DNA from: Adiantum capillus-veneris
Taxonomy: Eukaryota > Streptophyta > Polypodiopsida > Polypodiales > Pteridaceae
Assembly (NCBI GenBank): GCA_014529385.2
Contig: CM043971.1
Location: forward strand, 28,289,709 to 28,353,708
Reading direction: 5' to 3'
Length of the DNA: 64,000 nt
The notes under the pieces are model-generated. The model saw only the letters and a program-made list of their open reading frames with translations. It ran no database searches and was not told the origin of the DNA. Of the stretch, positions 32,368 through 45,400 are shown in pieces. The first letter of the stretch is position 1, and each line of letters begins with the position of its first letter. A program made the position numbers and the translations under genes.

Positions 32368-33554
32368 AATCCCCCCTAGGATTGATGCGGTGAACGAGAG
32401 CTAGCACATAGAGTAAAGGGAAGTGCCATGCCCTGAGGACATGATTAGTCCACAAGGGGAGTAAGCCCAAAGCTTTGCAGAAAGCTTCAAGCTTCTCACA
32501 AGACAATGCCTTTGTGAGAAGATCTGCAAGGTTGTCCTGTGTTGGCACATAAGCCAAGCGGATCTCTCCTGCTGAGAGCCTCTCCCTGACATAGTGGTAA
32601 TGCACCTCAATGTGCTTTGTGCGAGCATGAAAAACTGGGTTCCTTGCAGCTGTCAATGCGCTCTAACTATCAGTGTAGATAGTGTTGGTAGTGTCCTATC
32701 CAACACCCAAATCAACCATAAGGCGTCTGAGCCATACACACTCAACCGTAGCTGTGAAGACCACCCTATACTTAGCCTCACAACTAGAAGTGGCCATAGT
32801 AGGTTGCTTCTTGCTCAACCATGATATACATGAAATGCCAAGCATGAAACAAAAACCACTTCTGCACACTCATGTGTCAAAAAAACCAGCCCAATTTGAG
32901 TCCGAAAAAGCATGTAAGTTTGGCGGCAATGATCCCCTCTTGGGAAAAAACAACCCAAGATATAAAGTGCCACTCAAGTAACATAAAATCTTCTTGACAG
33001 CTCGCCAATGCTTAGACCATGAGCTATGCATAAATCTGCTAACCTATGAGATTGCAAACTGAATATCCGACCTTGTGTTGCATACATAAATGAGACATCC
33101 ATTGGTAAAGAGTGACATCTGCAAGATCACCAGCATCATGGAGACTCAATTTTAAACCTGTTTCCATGGGAGTGGCAATAGGTTTGCATTTCTAAAGTCC
33201 AAACTTACATAGCAATGTCTCTATGTAACTTTTCTAACACAAGGCAATACCACCATCACACTGCCTAAACTCTATACCCAAGTAACGATGCAACAACCCC
33301 AAAATTCCATCTTGACAGTAGCATTCAAATCATCCTTGAATTCAGCAATATGTATCTCATTTGGTCCCATTGATTGGCAAATTATCCACATAAAGAACCA
33401 CAATGAGAAGTACATCACCCTCACGCTTTAGATACAATGTGCTTTCTGTTGGACTGTTATGATAGCCTCGTTTGACCAAATGAGTGTCAACTTTCTCATA
33501 CCAAGCACGGGGAGATTGCTTCAACCCATACAAAGATTTCTTACATCTGCACAC
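32324..33554 (-). pseudogene. Element 5 RT C-terminal part and RNase H fragments
   Basis: The frame 33,554-33,357 reads KKSLYGLKQSPRAWYEKVD and then VVLYVDN, where copia RT has YVDD. The second catalytic Asp is Asn (plus 33,381-33,383). After about 700 bases of decayed sequence, the frame 32,656-32,324 carries ARTKHIEVHYHYVRE and YVPTQDNLADLLTKAL, the terminal RNase H motifs. Confidence 0.85.
32368..32380 (-). promoter_or_regulatory. Element 5 polypurine tract
   Basis: The minus strand reads CCTAGGGGGGATT directly before the 3' LTR. The same motif precedes the related LTR at 37,841. Confidence 0.8.
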
Positions 33555-33755
33555 TTTATCCTCTTGTCCTTTCTTAAAAAAATCACAAGGCTACATTACA
33601 TAAACTTCCTCAAATATGTCACCATTCAAGAAAGCAGTAACAGTGTCTGATTGATGTACATCCCAACCAAAATGAGCTTCCAATGCACATAGAAAATGCA
33701 CAACAGTCACACAACAAGTGGGAGCAAAAGTCTCTTCATAATTTATGCCTTTTTG

Positions 33756-34828
33756 CTATGCATAACCCTTTGCAACAAGTCGAGCCTTATAGTGATCAAT
33801 CTCACCATCTGGCTTGTGTTTCAACTTGTAAACCCACTTTGTACCAATGGCCTTTTTGCCAGGAGGCAAATCACATAAAGTCCATGTGTAATTTTCTAGA
33901 AGTGAAGCATATTTTGATTGCATGGTAGCCATCCAACAATTTTTTGAATTTTGTGCTTCATCAAAAGACAGAGGTTCCTCAACATCATGTAAGCTAGACA
34001 CAACCAAAGCATAACAATCTGATGCATAAGATGCATGGCGAGAACTTGAACAAGTACGACTAGTCAAAGGTGCATCCAATTTATTGTCACACAAAGTATG
34101 CACCAACCATTTAGGCATACCTCTAGCCTGCTCATTCTTAGTCCTTTCCTCATCAAGTACATCATGTGCATCATCATCAATAATAGGCTGATCTGTAACA
34201 TTTTCAGAAACCCCCATTGGTTGTACATTTGCCTTGTTATAATTTACATTCAAACTTCCACCATTGAAAAGAGGCAACAAAGTGTCATAAATGTCCTGTG
34301 AGATTACAAAACTGTCTCTAGTACATGATAGTTGAACAAAATCTTCCACAAACACAACATCCCGTGAGACCAAGATACGCTTTGTTTGCGGATGATACAA
34401 CTTGTAACCTTTGCTTTCAGCACTATAACCAACAAAAATACATTTGATAGCCTTATCATCCAATTTCCAGTGATGTGTTTGTGGCACCAAATCATATGCC
34501 AGACAACCAAATACATGCATGTGCTCAATAGAAGGCTTTCTATCATGCCATGCTTCATATGGAGTAATAGACTGCAAAGATTTTGTAGGACACCTGTTTA
34601 GTACATAAGTGGCACACATGATGGTCTCAAGGTGAAACAAATGTGGAAAAGCTTTACTTTTGACCATACATCGTGCCATTTCCTAAGTGACATGTTTTTC
34701 CTCTTAGCAACACCATTTTGCTGAGGCGTATAAGGCACTGTACATTGGTGTTTTATCCCCATGACTAGCCAAAAATGCATTAAATTCATGAGACATATAA
34801 TCCCCCACTGAGGGTGCCCATAGTACAT
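33756..34828 (-). pseudogene. Element 5 integrase C-terminal part and RT N-terminal part
   Basis: Frame 34,828-34,598 has the integrase segment YTPQQNGVAKRKN, with Lys where the catalytic Glu of NGVAERKN is expected. Frame 34,679-33,756 continues with TYVLNRCPTKSL, ITPYEAWHDRKPSIEHMHVFGCLAY, CIFVGYSAESKGYKLYHP and then RT: WMATMQSKYASLLENYTWTL and IGTKWVYKLKHKPDGEIDHYKARLVAKGYA. A frameshift separates the two. Integration activity would be lost with the Glu. Confidence 0.85.
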
Positions 34829-35031
34829 TTCAAGACATTTTCAGCCATAGCCAAAAATTGTTTGAAGCACATAACACTTCGGAATTCTCTTTAAGCAGAT
34901 ATACCCATGCATGCCTGGAGTAATCATCAATGAAAGTCACAAAGTAAAGGTAATTGCCCAAGGACAGAGTTTGCATGGGCCCACAAACATCACTATGTAC
35001 AAGCTACAACTTGTATGTGGCCCTAATTGAA

Positions 35032-35707
35032 TCATCCTTTGGAAACTTCTCGACCGTTACATCTTACCCAAAATACAGCCTTCACAAACATGTTTGACTG
35101 GTGTTTCAAGAGGTGGCAAAGAAGCAACCATATCAGATTTTTGCAAACGCAGCAAACTGGTAAAAGATGTTCAAAATGCGCATGCCAAAGTTTTGCATCT
35201 GAAATAGCCTTTGAGTCCACAAGTGCATTTGCAAAATTCTTCTCACACTTTTCATACAAAGTGAGCTTATACAGCCCACGACAGAAAATGCTAGATGAAG
35301 CATTTCATCACCAAAAATGAGATCATGCACTGTACATGTGTCATCCACAAATTTGACAACAAGTCCAAGTCTAGCAAGTGTAGATACGGACAAAAGATTC
35401 TTCTTGATCCCAGGTACATAAAGTGCATCATAAAATTGCATTGCTGCGTAGTCAATCTTTCCAACTCCCTAAACCGGATAAGAGGCATTGCTGGCACAAG
35501 TAACTAAATTTTCATGAGGGATAGACTCAAGAGAGGTGAAAAAATCATGATGTGAGGTAATGTGCTCAGTGTAGCACCACTGTCAAAATACCACACATGT
35601 GAATCTACAACAACTGACATGCATGCATCATGGACAATGGGGTTATAAGTGCACTCTACACTAAAATCCCATTCTGCATCAACATCAGCATCACATTCTC
35701 CTTTCAC
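35032..35707 (-). pseudogene. Element 5 protease and GAG-pre-integrase region
   Basis: Frame 35,707-35,504 contains VWYFDSGATLSTLPH, the copia protease active site (plus 35,572-35,591). Frames 35,441-35,133 and 35,259-35,032 contain DALYVPGIKKNLLSVSTLARLG and KLWHAHFEHL, the segment preceding integrase, with the expected WH. Several frameshifts separate them. Confidence 0.85.
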
Positions 35708-36691
35708 AGAAGACTCAACAATAGCTGAATTTGTAGTGGAACCAGCATTAGTAGTGGAACTAGCCTCTTTCTTCTTAGTCTCTTTAGCCTCAACTTAGGA
35801 AACTGCTTGATCAAGTAATCATTGGATTTACAATAATGAAAACACATCTTCTTTTTTCCCTTTATCACCAAAATTTCCAGACGAATTGTTGCCAGTGGAA
35901 GCACTAGGAACAAGTGATTTTCCACTCGCAGAAGAACCATAAGAAGTGGCTGCATTGCTGTTACCACCTTTTCTTTGAGCAACAAAAAAGCATGTTCAAC
36001 TGCACGTTGTCTAGTTCTGTTTTTTTTGGAAAGTAACTCTTGCAAAACAACTATATGTACAATCCATTAAACTTGACAACTTCAAGATTTCCTTGGGTCA
36101 TAAGTCTCCAAGTACTAGAAAAAATCTGGTAAGAATCTGGCAAGGCATCAAGAATAGTCTGCACAAGGGAACTGTCTAAAATGATTTCACCTACAGAAAT
36201 AAGTTTCTCATTGATATCCTTGACACTAGCAAGGAAAGTGTCCATATCATCTTCCTCATGCATAATCTTTGACTCCAGCTCTTTACGCAGCAATGCAATT
36301 TTTGCCTCATTGCGACTCGCATAAAGTCCAGCCAGAATATCTCAAGCCTATTTTGTATATTTTGATGAACAAATGTGGAAAGTAATAGTGCGCTTCACAG
36401 ACAACGCAATCAATGCATGAGCATGTGCATCTTTTACATCCCAACAAGCCTGCTCAGCTGTAGGCAAAACAGCTCTGGCAGCAGCAACCCTGCCACCAAA
36501 ACTTGCAACATCCTCAACATCGCCTATATCCTTAGAACTAGGACATACATCAATTCCTGCACAATGTTCCAAATTCCCTTTGACACAAGGACATGTTGCA
36601 TCATGTAAGCCCACATAGGGTAATTGTCCCTATCCAATCTGTCCTCAGCCACAACAAACATCTTGAACACATCTGTGTTGTTGTCAGCCAT
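35708..36691 (-). pseudogene. Element 5 gag fragments
   Basis: Gag starts at 36,689-36,691 (MADNNTDVFKMF), followed by EDRLDRDNYPMWAYMM. Further fragments include LIALSVKRTITFHI (36,614-36,348) and LRKELESKIMHEEDDMDTFLASVKDINEKLISVG with ILDALPDSYQIF (36,293-36,051). A degenerate zinc-knuckle region lies near 35,850 (CFHYCKS). Frameshifts occur throughout. Confidence 0.8.
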
Positions 36692-37023
36692 GGTGAATGC
36701 TGCACCTGATGTGAAAAACTGCCCAAAAAGAGGAGAAACAGAGCGGGAAAAACACGTGCTGTATAGCACAAACCGTAGAAGACTGTACGGGACCTGTTAT
36801 GCAAAAAACGACACTGACAAAAATTTTGCACAAAATGGCGAAATAGCCCACGCAATACTGCTTGCAGTGGAAACGGAGGCCGAAATGAGCCCAAATCAAA
36901 ATTCTGAGCAGACCAGGCTCTCCCATTTTTTTTTTGACTTGCGAACGCTTTCCAAAGCTCATAGAAATCAAAGAAAGTGAGTATGCGTGTGCTGGAGCTA
37001 TTGGCGACTAAGCCCGGGAGGAC

Positions 37024-37043
37024 GCAACTTGCTCTAATACCAA
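37024..37043 (-). promoter_or_regulatory. Element 5 primer-binding site
   Basis: The minus strand reads TTGGTATTAGAGCAAGTTGC immediately after the LTR end. It is a variant of the initiator tRNA-Met PBS TGGTATCAGAGC. Confidence 0.8.
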
Positions 37044-37044
37044 T

Positions 37045-37271
37045 TGTTGGAATTAGGATTGCAAGAAAACACACACAACTGGGAGAAGAAGAAGGAAGCT
37101 CAAGGCACACAACAGAGAGTATATTACTTAGTGTGCAAGGAAAGATAGATAGCCCTAGAATGATGGGCGTATATACAATGTACCGGGAGAAAAACCTCCT
37201 AGTGAGGGAAAAAATGCCCCGGCGGTCCTAAGTGTATTCCCATATATCAGTACCACATGAGTATGGTAACA
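37045..37271 (-). repeat. Element 5 5' LTR
   Basis: The plus strand starts TGTTGGAATTAGGA and ends GGTAACA, followed by the TSD ATTGT. It contains the same GGGCGTATATACAATG segment as the other copy. Confidence 0.9.
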
Positions 37272-37276
37272 ATTGT

Positions 37277-37840
37277 GATTGTGATAAATTTTGAGAAATA
37301 AATTATGCACAGCCTATTTAGGATTATATCAACATTCGACAAGCTTATCCAACGACACAACATACCTTGCAAAAATTTGTTTGCGCTTTCTATAATTTTT
37401 GTGTCAGCAAAAAAGAAGCCTTAAACAAGAGGGCTATACACAACTATGCCAATCTTGAGTTCCTCGCAATTAATGTGAGAAAAGGAGCTATGTGAAATGA
37501 CATTCTCATTCTTTCATGTTGGCCCATTTTCCCCATTGACCACCACAGTAAACAAAGCATGCATGTAGGGTAACGGTTAGCCTGCCCACCATATGCACAC
37601 ATACATATAAGTGTGGATAGTACATGAAACCACCTGCACGTGGGTATGATGTCTTTCTCAACATCACACAATCACAAAGAACAATCTAGATGGACTGCAC
37701 TAATGGGGTGAATTGCATGGGCACGTCATATGGTTGATGATGAAGCCTCAGATAGCCCTAGATATTTCACCTTTCCTTCTTCCACTAGCATCATCATTTC
37801 CCCCACTTGTAGAGAAATGCACATAAATCCCAGGGGGGTT
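37277..37840. other. Stretch between two copia LTRs, no gene recognised
   Basis: No convincing coding frame. The last about 60 bases, ending in CCAGGGGGGTTT, resemble the 3' untranslated end and polypurine tract of element 5 in opposite orientation, so at least this part belongs to a truncated plus-strand copia copy. Confidence 0.5.
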
Positions 37841-38070
37841 TGTTACCATATACATGTGGTAGTGATGTGTGTGAATACACTTAGGACCGTTGGGGCATTT
37901 TTTCCCTCACTAGGAGGTTTTCCCCCCCATGCATTGTATATATGACCATCACTCTAGGGCTATCTTATCTATCATTGTGTACTAAGAAATAAATACTCTC
38001 TGTTGTGTGCCTTGAGCTTCCCTTGTCTTCTCCAAACTATGTGCATTTACTTGCAACCCTATTTCCAACA
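37841..38070 (+). repeat. 3' LTR of a truncated copia copy of the element 5 family, opposite orientation
   Basis: Starts TGTTACCATATACATG and ends ATTTCCAACA, the reverse complement of the element 5 LTR pattern over its full length. A G6 polypurine tract precedes it directly, marking it as a 3' LTR with some internal sequence. No 5' partner is visible. Confidence 0.85.
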
Positions 38071-40557
38071 TGCATCTCCATCCTTTTGTACTCAATAGGT
38101 GAAGATGACAAGCACTCTTGAATCTTCATTATTCTCTCTCAAGCCAAAGCGGTTGAATGCCATAGTTTCCTCTTAGAGGGATTCTTGGACTGAATCCATG
38201 TATACTAAGGGATCGGATCCTTTGTAGGAGAAGAACTGATTGAGCTATGATACTACTGAAACAGATTTGGACACTCCAAGTTGGGAATGTACCACAACAC
38301 ATGTAAGCAAACTAAAAGCACTAAACAAAACTAAGAGAGAGGTGATACGACATGATTTTGTGCCAAGAGAGAGTGGCCCCTAAGAACCGCGTCCCTTTCA
38401 ATATTTCTTTATTATTAATGCTTCACCAAGTACAATGTTTGAAGGTCCTCATCTCAATGTTCGAAGGTACAATGCTCGCAAGCTTATCTGCCTGAAACTG
38501 AGGCCCTAGCACTTTATTCATAGGCACCAGGCCTTCCAAAAGCAGTACATATGAAAAGATTCAAGTCCAAATGCATCTTAGTCCCAAAAGCTAGTGCTAG
38601 GGATGCCAACGCGATTTGTGAAAATCCATACAGGTGCCATGTACTCAGCGTAATTCACAAAATTCCATACAACCTGTCGCATCATCAGCCCTTTTGTGCC
38701 CTTCTTTTAGCCTTGGGCCCCATCGGATAGGAACCCATACGTTAGCACAACTTATAAAATTGGATGCCCTTCCACAACATCTAGAATTTAGGCAAAGCCA
38801 AGACAAGATCCCCGATGTGTTAGCCATGTAGGTCATTCAATTCCGCACCCACTAACCGTGTAGATGAGCCTAATAAAAAAGAAGATCTAAGAAACACCCC
38901 CGATCAAGCAAAGCCCAAAGTCATTAATCCTTTCATCTAAGGCTAAGCGATGTAGGTGATCCTAATCTTTAGCGACGTTGCCATGAGAAACATAACACAT
39001 GAGTCCAATCACAATAACAGTTTCTATATGCACAAACAATCTTTTCCAAGCAGTCAGGTTGTAGAGGGTCTCTACCCTTACACATCCACCATAAACCATC
39101 AAAACCATTTCATGATCCAATCCAAAACCATAAACCATAATCCAATTTTATCACATGGATGAGCACTCCACCCAACTCAGGGTGATGCATATCCAATCCT
39201 GCAAAACTACTCTAACACATAACATGGTTGTAAAAATTTTGGCAGCATTATGACAACACAATCATATCCCAAAAAATATCCAAGAGCCACACTGGCTTTC
39301 ACAATCAAAATAATAACCATAATCCATGAGGGATCTCAACCCTTGACCATAAATCATGTTCCTTATTGAACCGACTCCCACACTGGGAGTTTGACATATC
39401 CACCACAATCAAATTGAGCCCACACACATGGCGCTTAAGACATGAACTTTTATGTATAAGAAAAGTATGACCAATGAGTAAACATAACTTCAAAATCTCA
39501 TTCGAAAAATGTTTAACCATGCGCAAGTGATGCACTATGACCGTACCTCACCCCCCTAGCACATAAAGCTAGTTTTTGACCTAGAAGGATGGAAAGCAGT
39601 ATATACATGCACATGAGACATCCATATTTATCCATGAGGTTCCATACATCATATGACATCATTCCATCAACTTAATCATGATGCAAAAGGCCCCACCACT
39701 TTGATCAAGCATATGCCATAACTTCACGTATATGCGAAAAAATGGCTTTTTGCTATTTTTTGGGTGCATACATAACATGCAAATGAAAGTATTCTACCTC
39801 AAACCAATGCATCAAATTTTGTCCCATAACATAGACTAACTCCTTATCTCATCACTTTGCCCATATGAGATTTATGCAAATAACCGTGACACAAAAAGAA
39901 AGTCACTTTATTCATATTTTCCCATATGGTTTGGGTTGACTAACCATATACCCTCTTATAAGTTTATGGATATCAAACACTTAAAATCAAATAATCAAAA
40001 CAAAACTTTTTCTTTGGGTCAAAAATAAAAAGCAAGTAGAGAGAGAGTGTTCTTTTTCTTCTTCTTCCCATGAATGAGAGAGAAGATCTTATGAAGATGG
40101 CGATGTAGAGTTTACACCACTCCAAATAATACGTACTTCTTTCCACAAACAAGAGAGAAGATCTTATGGCGATGATGATGGAGAGCTTGCACCACTCTAT
40201 ATAATACATACTTATAGCGGTACAATACTAGACACAACTATCGACACCAAAAATTGAGTACTGTATGTGAATTTATAGGTCCTCTGCTAGGTTGGCTTGC
40301 TTCTCAAGGTAAAACCGGGCACCCCCTCTCTGACCTATAATAGTTGTAAGCTTTTGGGTTTTTTTTTTTCTAAAAATAGGACACTACTTTTGGTGGTCAT
40401 CTCTCACCCCTTTCCCTTCAATTTTTACAGTAAAAATGGATTAATTGGATAGTATCCCGACAACTAATGTGACCATGTCTAAACCATGCTGCACCATGAT
40501 GCCGTGACATAATTATAACTTTCTTAAGCTACCCCAACATATTTATGGTGTCGCTTT
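38071..40557. other. Long stretch without a recognised gene or element
   Basis: Both strands were read for coding motifs, LTR ends and repeats. Only short frames without family resemblance were found. The sequence is AT-rich, with scattered ATCCATGAGG/CATAACATG words and a poly-T near 40,360. Some may be decayed LTR or untranslated sequence of the gypsy remnant that begins at 40,558. Confidence 0.6.
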
Positions 40558-41340
40558 TTATAAAAACATTTTTTGTAAATCCTGTTTAATCCCATTTAAG
40601 CCTTTAATTTGCCTATCTTGTTTCTGTGTGCGATTATCTAAGCTCATTAAATACTGAATCTTTCTGTAAAATGGGACCTGAGTTATTTTTCCACAAATAA
40701 GTTCAATGAAAGAGGTAGTAGAGATTATGATAGCCGCTACGTTATTCTTTCTACTTAAAGCATCAGCCACTAAGTTTTCCTTCCCAAGTTTATATTCAAT
40801 CCAAATCATATTCACATAATAAGTGCACCCATCTCTGTTGCCGCATATTAAGATCAGGTTGAGTATAAATCCACTTAAGGATATTATGATCTGTATTTAA
40901 TTCAAATCGCCTTCCAAGGAGATAATATGGACATACTTTAAGAGTGTGTACAATGGCCAACAATTCCAAGTCATGCGTATGATAATTTAACTCATAGGTG
41001 CATAAATTACATGATTAATAGGCTATCGATCTTTCTGCTTGAGATAGAACACCATTGATTGCTTGTCCACTTGCATCAGTGAGAACAATGAATGTCTTTG
41101 TGAAATCTGGAAGTCGTAAAATTGGAACATTCACCAAAGCTTCCTTGAGTCTCTCAAAGCTAGCTTGAACATGTTCATTCCAAGTAAATACTTTAGTCTT
41201 TTTAAGGGTATTAGTCAATGGAGAAGCTATCTTAGTATAGCCTTCAATAAGAGTACAATCCCATCCTGTTAATCCAAGAAAGCCACGTACTTCTTTGACA
41301 GATTTAGGTGTAGTCCAAGCTACAACATTAGGAGAAATAT
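40558..41340 (-). pseudogene. Gypsy remnant: RT connection and RNase H (downstream half)
   Basis: The minus strand reads a PKSVKEVRGFLGLTG connection, FTWNEHVQASFERLKEAL, FIVLTDASGQAINGVLSQ, then (other frame) YHTHDLELLAIVH, TDHNILKWIYTQP and GKENLVADALSRK. These are the RNase H motifs of a Ty3/gypsy element distinct from elements 1-3. It ends near 40,558 shortly after RNase H. Upstream it stops abruptly at 41,340, where the 4.2-kb insertion begins. The rest of RT is at 45,527-46,100. Confidence 0.8.
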
Positions 41341-41737
41341 GGACCTTGCATGGGCCTTGTAAGGAATCCTAATTTTTAGGGATTAAGGCTAATGTTGTGT
41401 AGAGTTAAGGGGACAAGGGCATTCAAGAAGCTAGTTTTGAGTAGGCTTTTCTAGCCTTTTTTTAAGACACATGTAGGATGTGGACCTAGGAGGTCACTTT
41501 CTCTCTCTAGCTTTTTGAAAGTGAAGGGAGTAAAGGAGTGTGGCCACATCAACAAAAACGTGGGTCACTAAGAGCCAAAATTTGACTTTTTTTTCAAAAA
41601 AGGTTTTTCAACTTATATTTTACTTAAAACTTCCCCCCAACATATATACATATGAAAAAATCAATTTTTGACTTTTTTAAAAACCTACAAACGCTAAAAG
41701 TCCACTTTTTTAAAAAAAATCCCCCAAAAAAAAACAT

Positions 41738-41784
41738 TTGTTCTCTCCTCCTCCTCTCTCCTCTCTCGTCTCTCCTCTCCCTCC

Positions 41785-41830
<46 letters not shown>

Positions 41831-41942
41831 ACTCCTCCCTCCTCTTCCCTCCCTGCTCCCTTCTCTCCTCCTCCTCCCCTCTCTCTCCCTCTCCCCCCCT
41901 TTCCCCTTCGCTCCTCTCATGTTCCTCCCTCTCCCCTCTCTC
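41738..41942. repeat. CT/CCT-rich low-complexity tract
   Basis: A pyrimidine-rich stretch with a pure CT run at about 41,787-41,824. Translations of both strands give Ser/Leu/Pro or Arg/Glu repeats without meaning as proteins. Confidence 0.9.
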
Positions 41943-42205
41943 TTTTCATCCTTTGCTTCCTCACGCAACAAATTCCATGGTGCTCACGAACATCACAAAT
42001 CGTATGCCGCCACCACAATGTACTCCGCACAACAAAAGCGTACATATTTGCTTGTCGGCGGCGTTTGCACCGAAGTCTGCACGTGAGGGTGAGCAGAGGT
42101 CATCCCAGGAACGTTGTACCATCGGTAAGACAAATGTTGATGGTTCTTCAATATCTTGGTAGGGAAGAAGTAGGCTTGTTAAACTATTGCAACTGGTTGT
42201 GTATG

Positions 42206-42406
42206 GGTGCACGTGAATCTTTGCATTTGTTGGATGCTCAAATTCAAGCTCTTCAGCTCAAAAGAGTGGCATTATAAGACAGTATTGCCTCTTCGAAGAG
42301 GGAGGTTAAAACTCTCCAACAACAATTACAAGAAAAGGATGTGTACATTATGAAGCTTGCCAATACCATCACATATTTGAAAGAAACACCCCCTGGTGCA
42401 AGGTAA
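42206..42406 (+). pseudogene. Coiled-coil coding fragment inside the 4.2-kb insertion
   Basis: The frame reads GARESLHLLDAQIQALQLK, a TAA at 42,275-42,277, then KREVKTLQQQLQEKDVYIMK and a short C-terminus with KETPPGAR. Regular Leu/Gln/Lys heptads suggest a coiled coil. The end at AG|GTAACA could be a splice donor. No family is recognised. It may be the remnant of the insertion's own gene or a captured host exon. Confidence 0.35.
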
Positions 42407-45400
42407 CAATATACTTCTTACTTTTGGTTGTGTTCTTCTTATCACAGACTTTGAAGTCTAAGATGTTGCCTCTACTTGTTTTGTAGTGCTTAGCACAAAG
42501 GTTGCTTTTGTACACAAATAGTGAAAGACTGTAGGTTAGAGAGGTCAAGTGTCACCACTTTTTCTTTAAAACAACCTTCTTTCTTACATCTTGCACGTAG
42601 GTGCTTCAAATCCATGCTTATTAGAGGTGGATAATCTCATCCTAATGTATATTTTAGGATTATTGGATGGAAATACTTGCAAATTTGTACAACATATACT
42701 TAACAAGTGTCTTTACTATACAACTTGCAAATGTTGAATTGATACATGTTTTTGTTTGAAGAACATATCTCTAACGCGTCATGATACAAGGTGACCTCTT
42801 CTTATGCTAGTTGGGTGGCGTTGTTTGCAAGAATGGCTCAAGGAACTAGAACACGAAGCTTTTATGATGGCACAAAGCTCTCCTCAAGCAATGTGGCTCC
42901 CACTACACCAAAAATCATTATGCTAACATGGAGAGATCCCTAGTAGGACAATACAACAGCTTTTCATCAGCAACACACCCTTTCCTAACATGAGAGCATC
43001 CCCACCAAAGATATTTTTATGTGATAGGTCACCCCATGAGCATACCATGTCATGGAATGGATGTAAGAACTATGACCGCACTACCCATTGGAAGTTGTTC
43101 ACGAATGTATATTTATCAAAGTTAATGAGGAGAAATTTGGATTTTTTTGTTTGTTGATGTGTAAGAGCACTCTAGGTCTACCATATTTTAGATTGTTTGA
43201 TCAGTTAAATAAGATTTGTAGTCATTTAAAGTGTAAATTTGTTTTTGTTTGGTAAGATTGTACATGAGAAGACACGATAAAGTACAAGAGATCTTGACGG
43301 AAAAAACCTCGATGAGATTTCTACCATGCAGTTGTGACACCATACCTCTCCTTGAACCCTTTGATTTCTATCGTAGTGGAAAGTCCAAGGGAAGCCTATT
43401 TTCAAATTTTTAGCAATAACTTTTTTTTGAAGAAAATTTTGGTTATTTTAAAGTTTGTACATAGTCTAGGAGTTCATTCTGATTGTTTTCCTTCAGTTTC
43501 AAATTTTGACCGAGAGCACTCTTTGGAAGCCACTTTTGAAGGTGTTAGGGCGAGATTTTGGGAAAGTTTTGTATGTAGAAAATATAGTCCTTAACACAAT
43601 AAAAAACATTGGTTCTTTGAGTATTTTCAGATACCATGGTTTTAATGCTCGTTGGAGCCCGTAGATTAAGGAAAAAGTAAGAAATGTCTGTTTTACATCA
43701 TTTTTTTAGAAATTGCCAACTTGCACGTTGATTTTTGGAGAATCCGAGCAAGATATGATTTTTTTGCATCACACAATGGTCGAAGAGTGCAACAAGATGA
43801 ACAAATTCAGACAAAGGTTATGATCCACTTTAATAAGAATAACCATTAATGATTAAACTGAAATCAAAATATTGCTTGAATTTCTTCGTGGTGGAGTGAT
43901 TAAGACTTAAGACTTGAAACATCTTACAAAAAAATCAAAATATCCATAAAGATCAACAATATTTCTCAAATCTGTATGAAACTCCAGTAATCTAAATTAA
44001 ATACTCTCACTCAATGCGACACCATTTAACAAAAAAACATATTTATATTGCATTTATAGAGGAATTCAGCCTCATGAAAGTAATTACAAACGGAGACAAT
44101 GTTGTTGTTGTTAGGCGTCTCCTACAAGTATTTGTCTTCCTCATCTAGAGATTCATATACACTTGAGTATTTGTGTGTCAATGACACTAGGGAAGATAGT
44201 AGTACTATATGGATGGCTTTTCTAAGAGCTCCTAGAGAGTACCTATTGGTTCAAGATTCTACAAAAATTCTACTATTCTTATCAAAATCCTTTAACATGG
44301 TAGTGAAAGGTTCCTCTCCAAACAAAAATATAGTGATTTCCATCTCTGCACATGGTTGCTTGCTCATGTCCTCTGAATAAAAGTTGACTCTGTAAGTGAG
44401 CACAAAGTTACAAAGTACAAAATGATATCATTCTAATAATCTAATGACAACTATACAAAGAATAAATTATAAGAAAAATCTTCCATGACTTCCATAGATA
44501 GCACAACTTACTTACATTGTGAGGCTCAATCACATGCTACACAACTATAGATGGCACACCAAAGCCATTAACAAAATAGCACCACCTAGTGTTAAGAGGT
44601 GTGAAGCCTAAACATTGAAAGCCATAAAGAGGTTTGTTCTCTCCGTCATGATAAACTTAAACATGGAGATGATGTTAAGCTATGAATGTAAGCTACAAAG
44701 GTAGTTTTCTTACCATTCTATCTTTATGTTGGAGATGAACCCTTGCAATGCCCACACACTATTCACACCTCATGTTGTTGTGGTATGCAAGCTCATACTT
44801 TTGCCACCTTCGGGAGTAGAGGTTTCCATGTAGTGTGAGTGAATGAAAGTAGAAGGAGTAGAATCTTGTTTCATGCTGTAATGGAGGTGAGAGAAGGGAG
44901 AAGAGCTAGCTTGCTGTGAAACTATGTGGTGGGCAAGTGAAAGAGATGGGGGAGGAGTTTGCTTGGTGCTACAATGGAGGTGGGAGAAAGCTAGCAGAGA
45001 GATAATGCTAGACTATAGGGGGTGCATGTGGTTGTTGCAGCAATGGAGAGCTTGGAAAAGGGTTTGTAGAGAGAGAAAATCACTTTTTAGCTATAGAATA
45101 GGTTTGGAAAGACTTTGGAGGGTGGAAAATGATGTTTTGAATTTTTTTGAAAAAATCTATTTTTTAAAATTTTTAGTGCATGTTTTTGACTTTTGGAGGT
45201 CAAAAATACTTTTTTGACCATGAAATAGGTTTGGGGACCTTTTAAGGAGGGAAAACTTGAAATTTGATTTTTTTTGAAAATTTGAATTTTTTAGTGTATT
45301 TTTAAATCCGGGCCAAAAAGTGGGGGAAAAGAGGTCAAAGTGGTCCCCTCCCCCCCCCCCCTTTCCCTAGCCACCTCCCTTACCTTCTCATTAGGTAAGA

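Larger units (their letters stand above)
32140..37271 (-). mobile_element. Element 5: Ty1/copia retrotransposon, complete ends, decayed coding region
   Basis: Flanked by ATTGT direct repeats (32,135-32,139 and 37,272-37,276). LTRs are about 228 bp (32,140-32,367 and 37,045-37,271). The PBS and polypurine tract are in place for a minus-strand element. The interior follows copia order: gag, protease, GAG-pre-integrase, integrase, RT, RNase H, but it is broken into many frames. The two LTRs differ at many positions, so this insertion is clearly older than element 3. Confidence 0.9.

Noticed and set aside
41624-42086. Ser/Pro/Leu-rich and Arg/Glu-rich frames
   Set aside because: Low-complexity CT-rich tract; composition alone explains them.
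43334-45217. Plus-strand frames of 84-97 codons in the 4.2-kb insertion
   Set aside because: No motif, no support from composition, and adjacent T-rich sequence. Not reported as genes.
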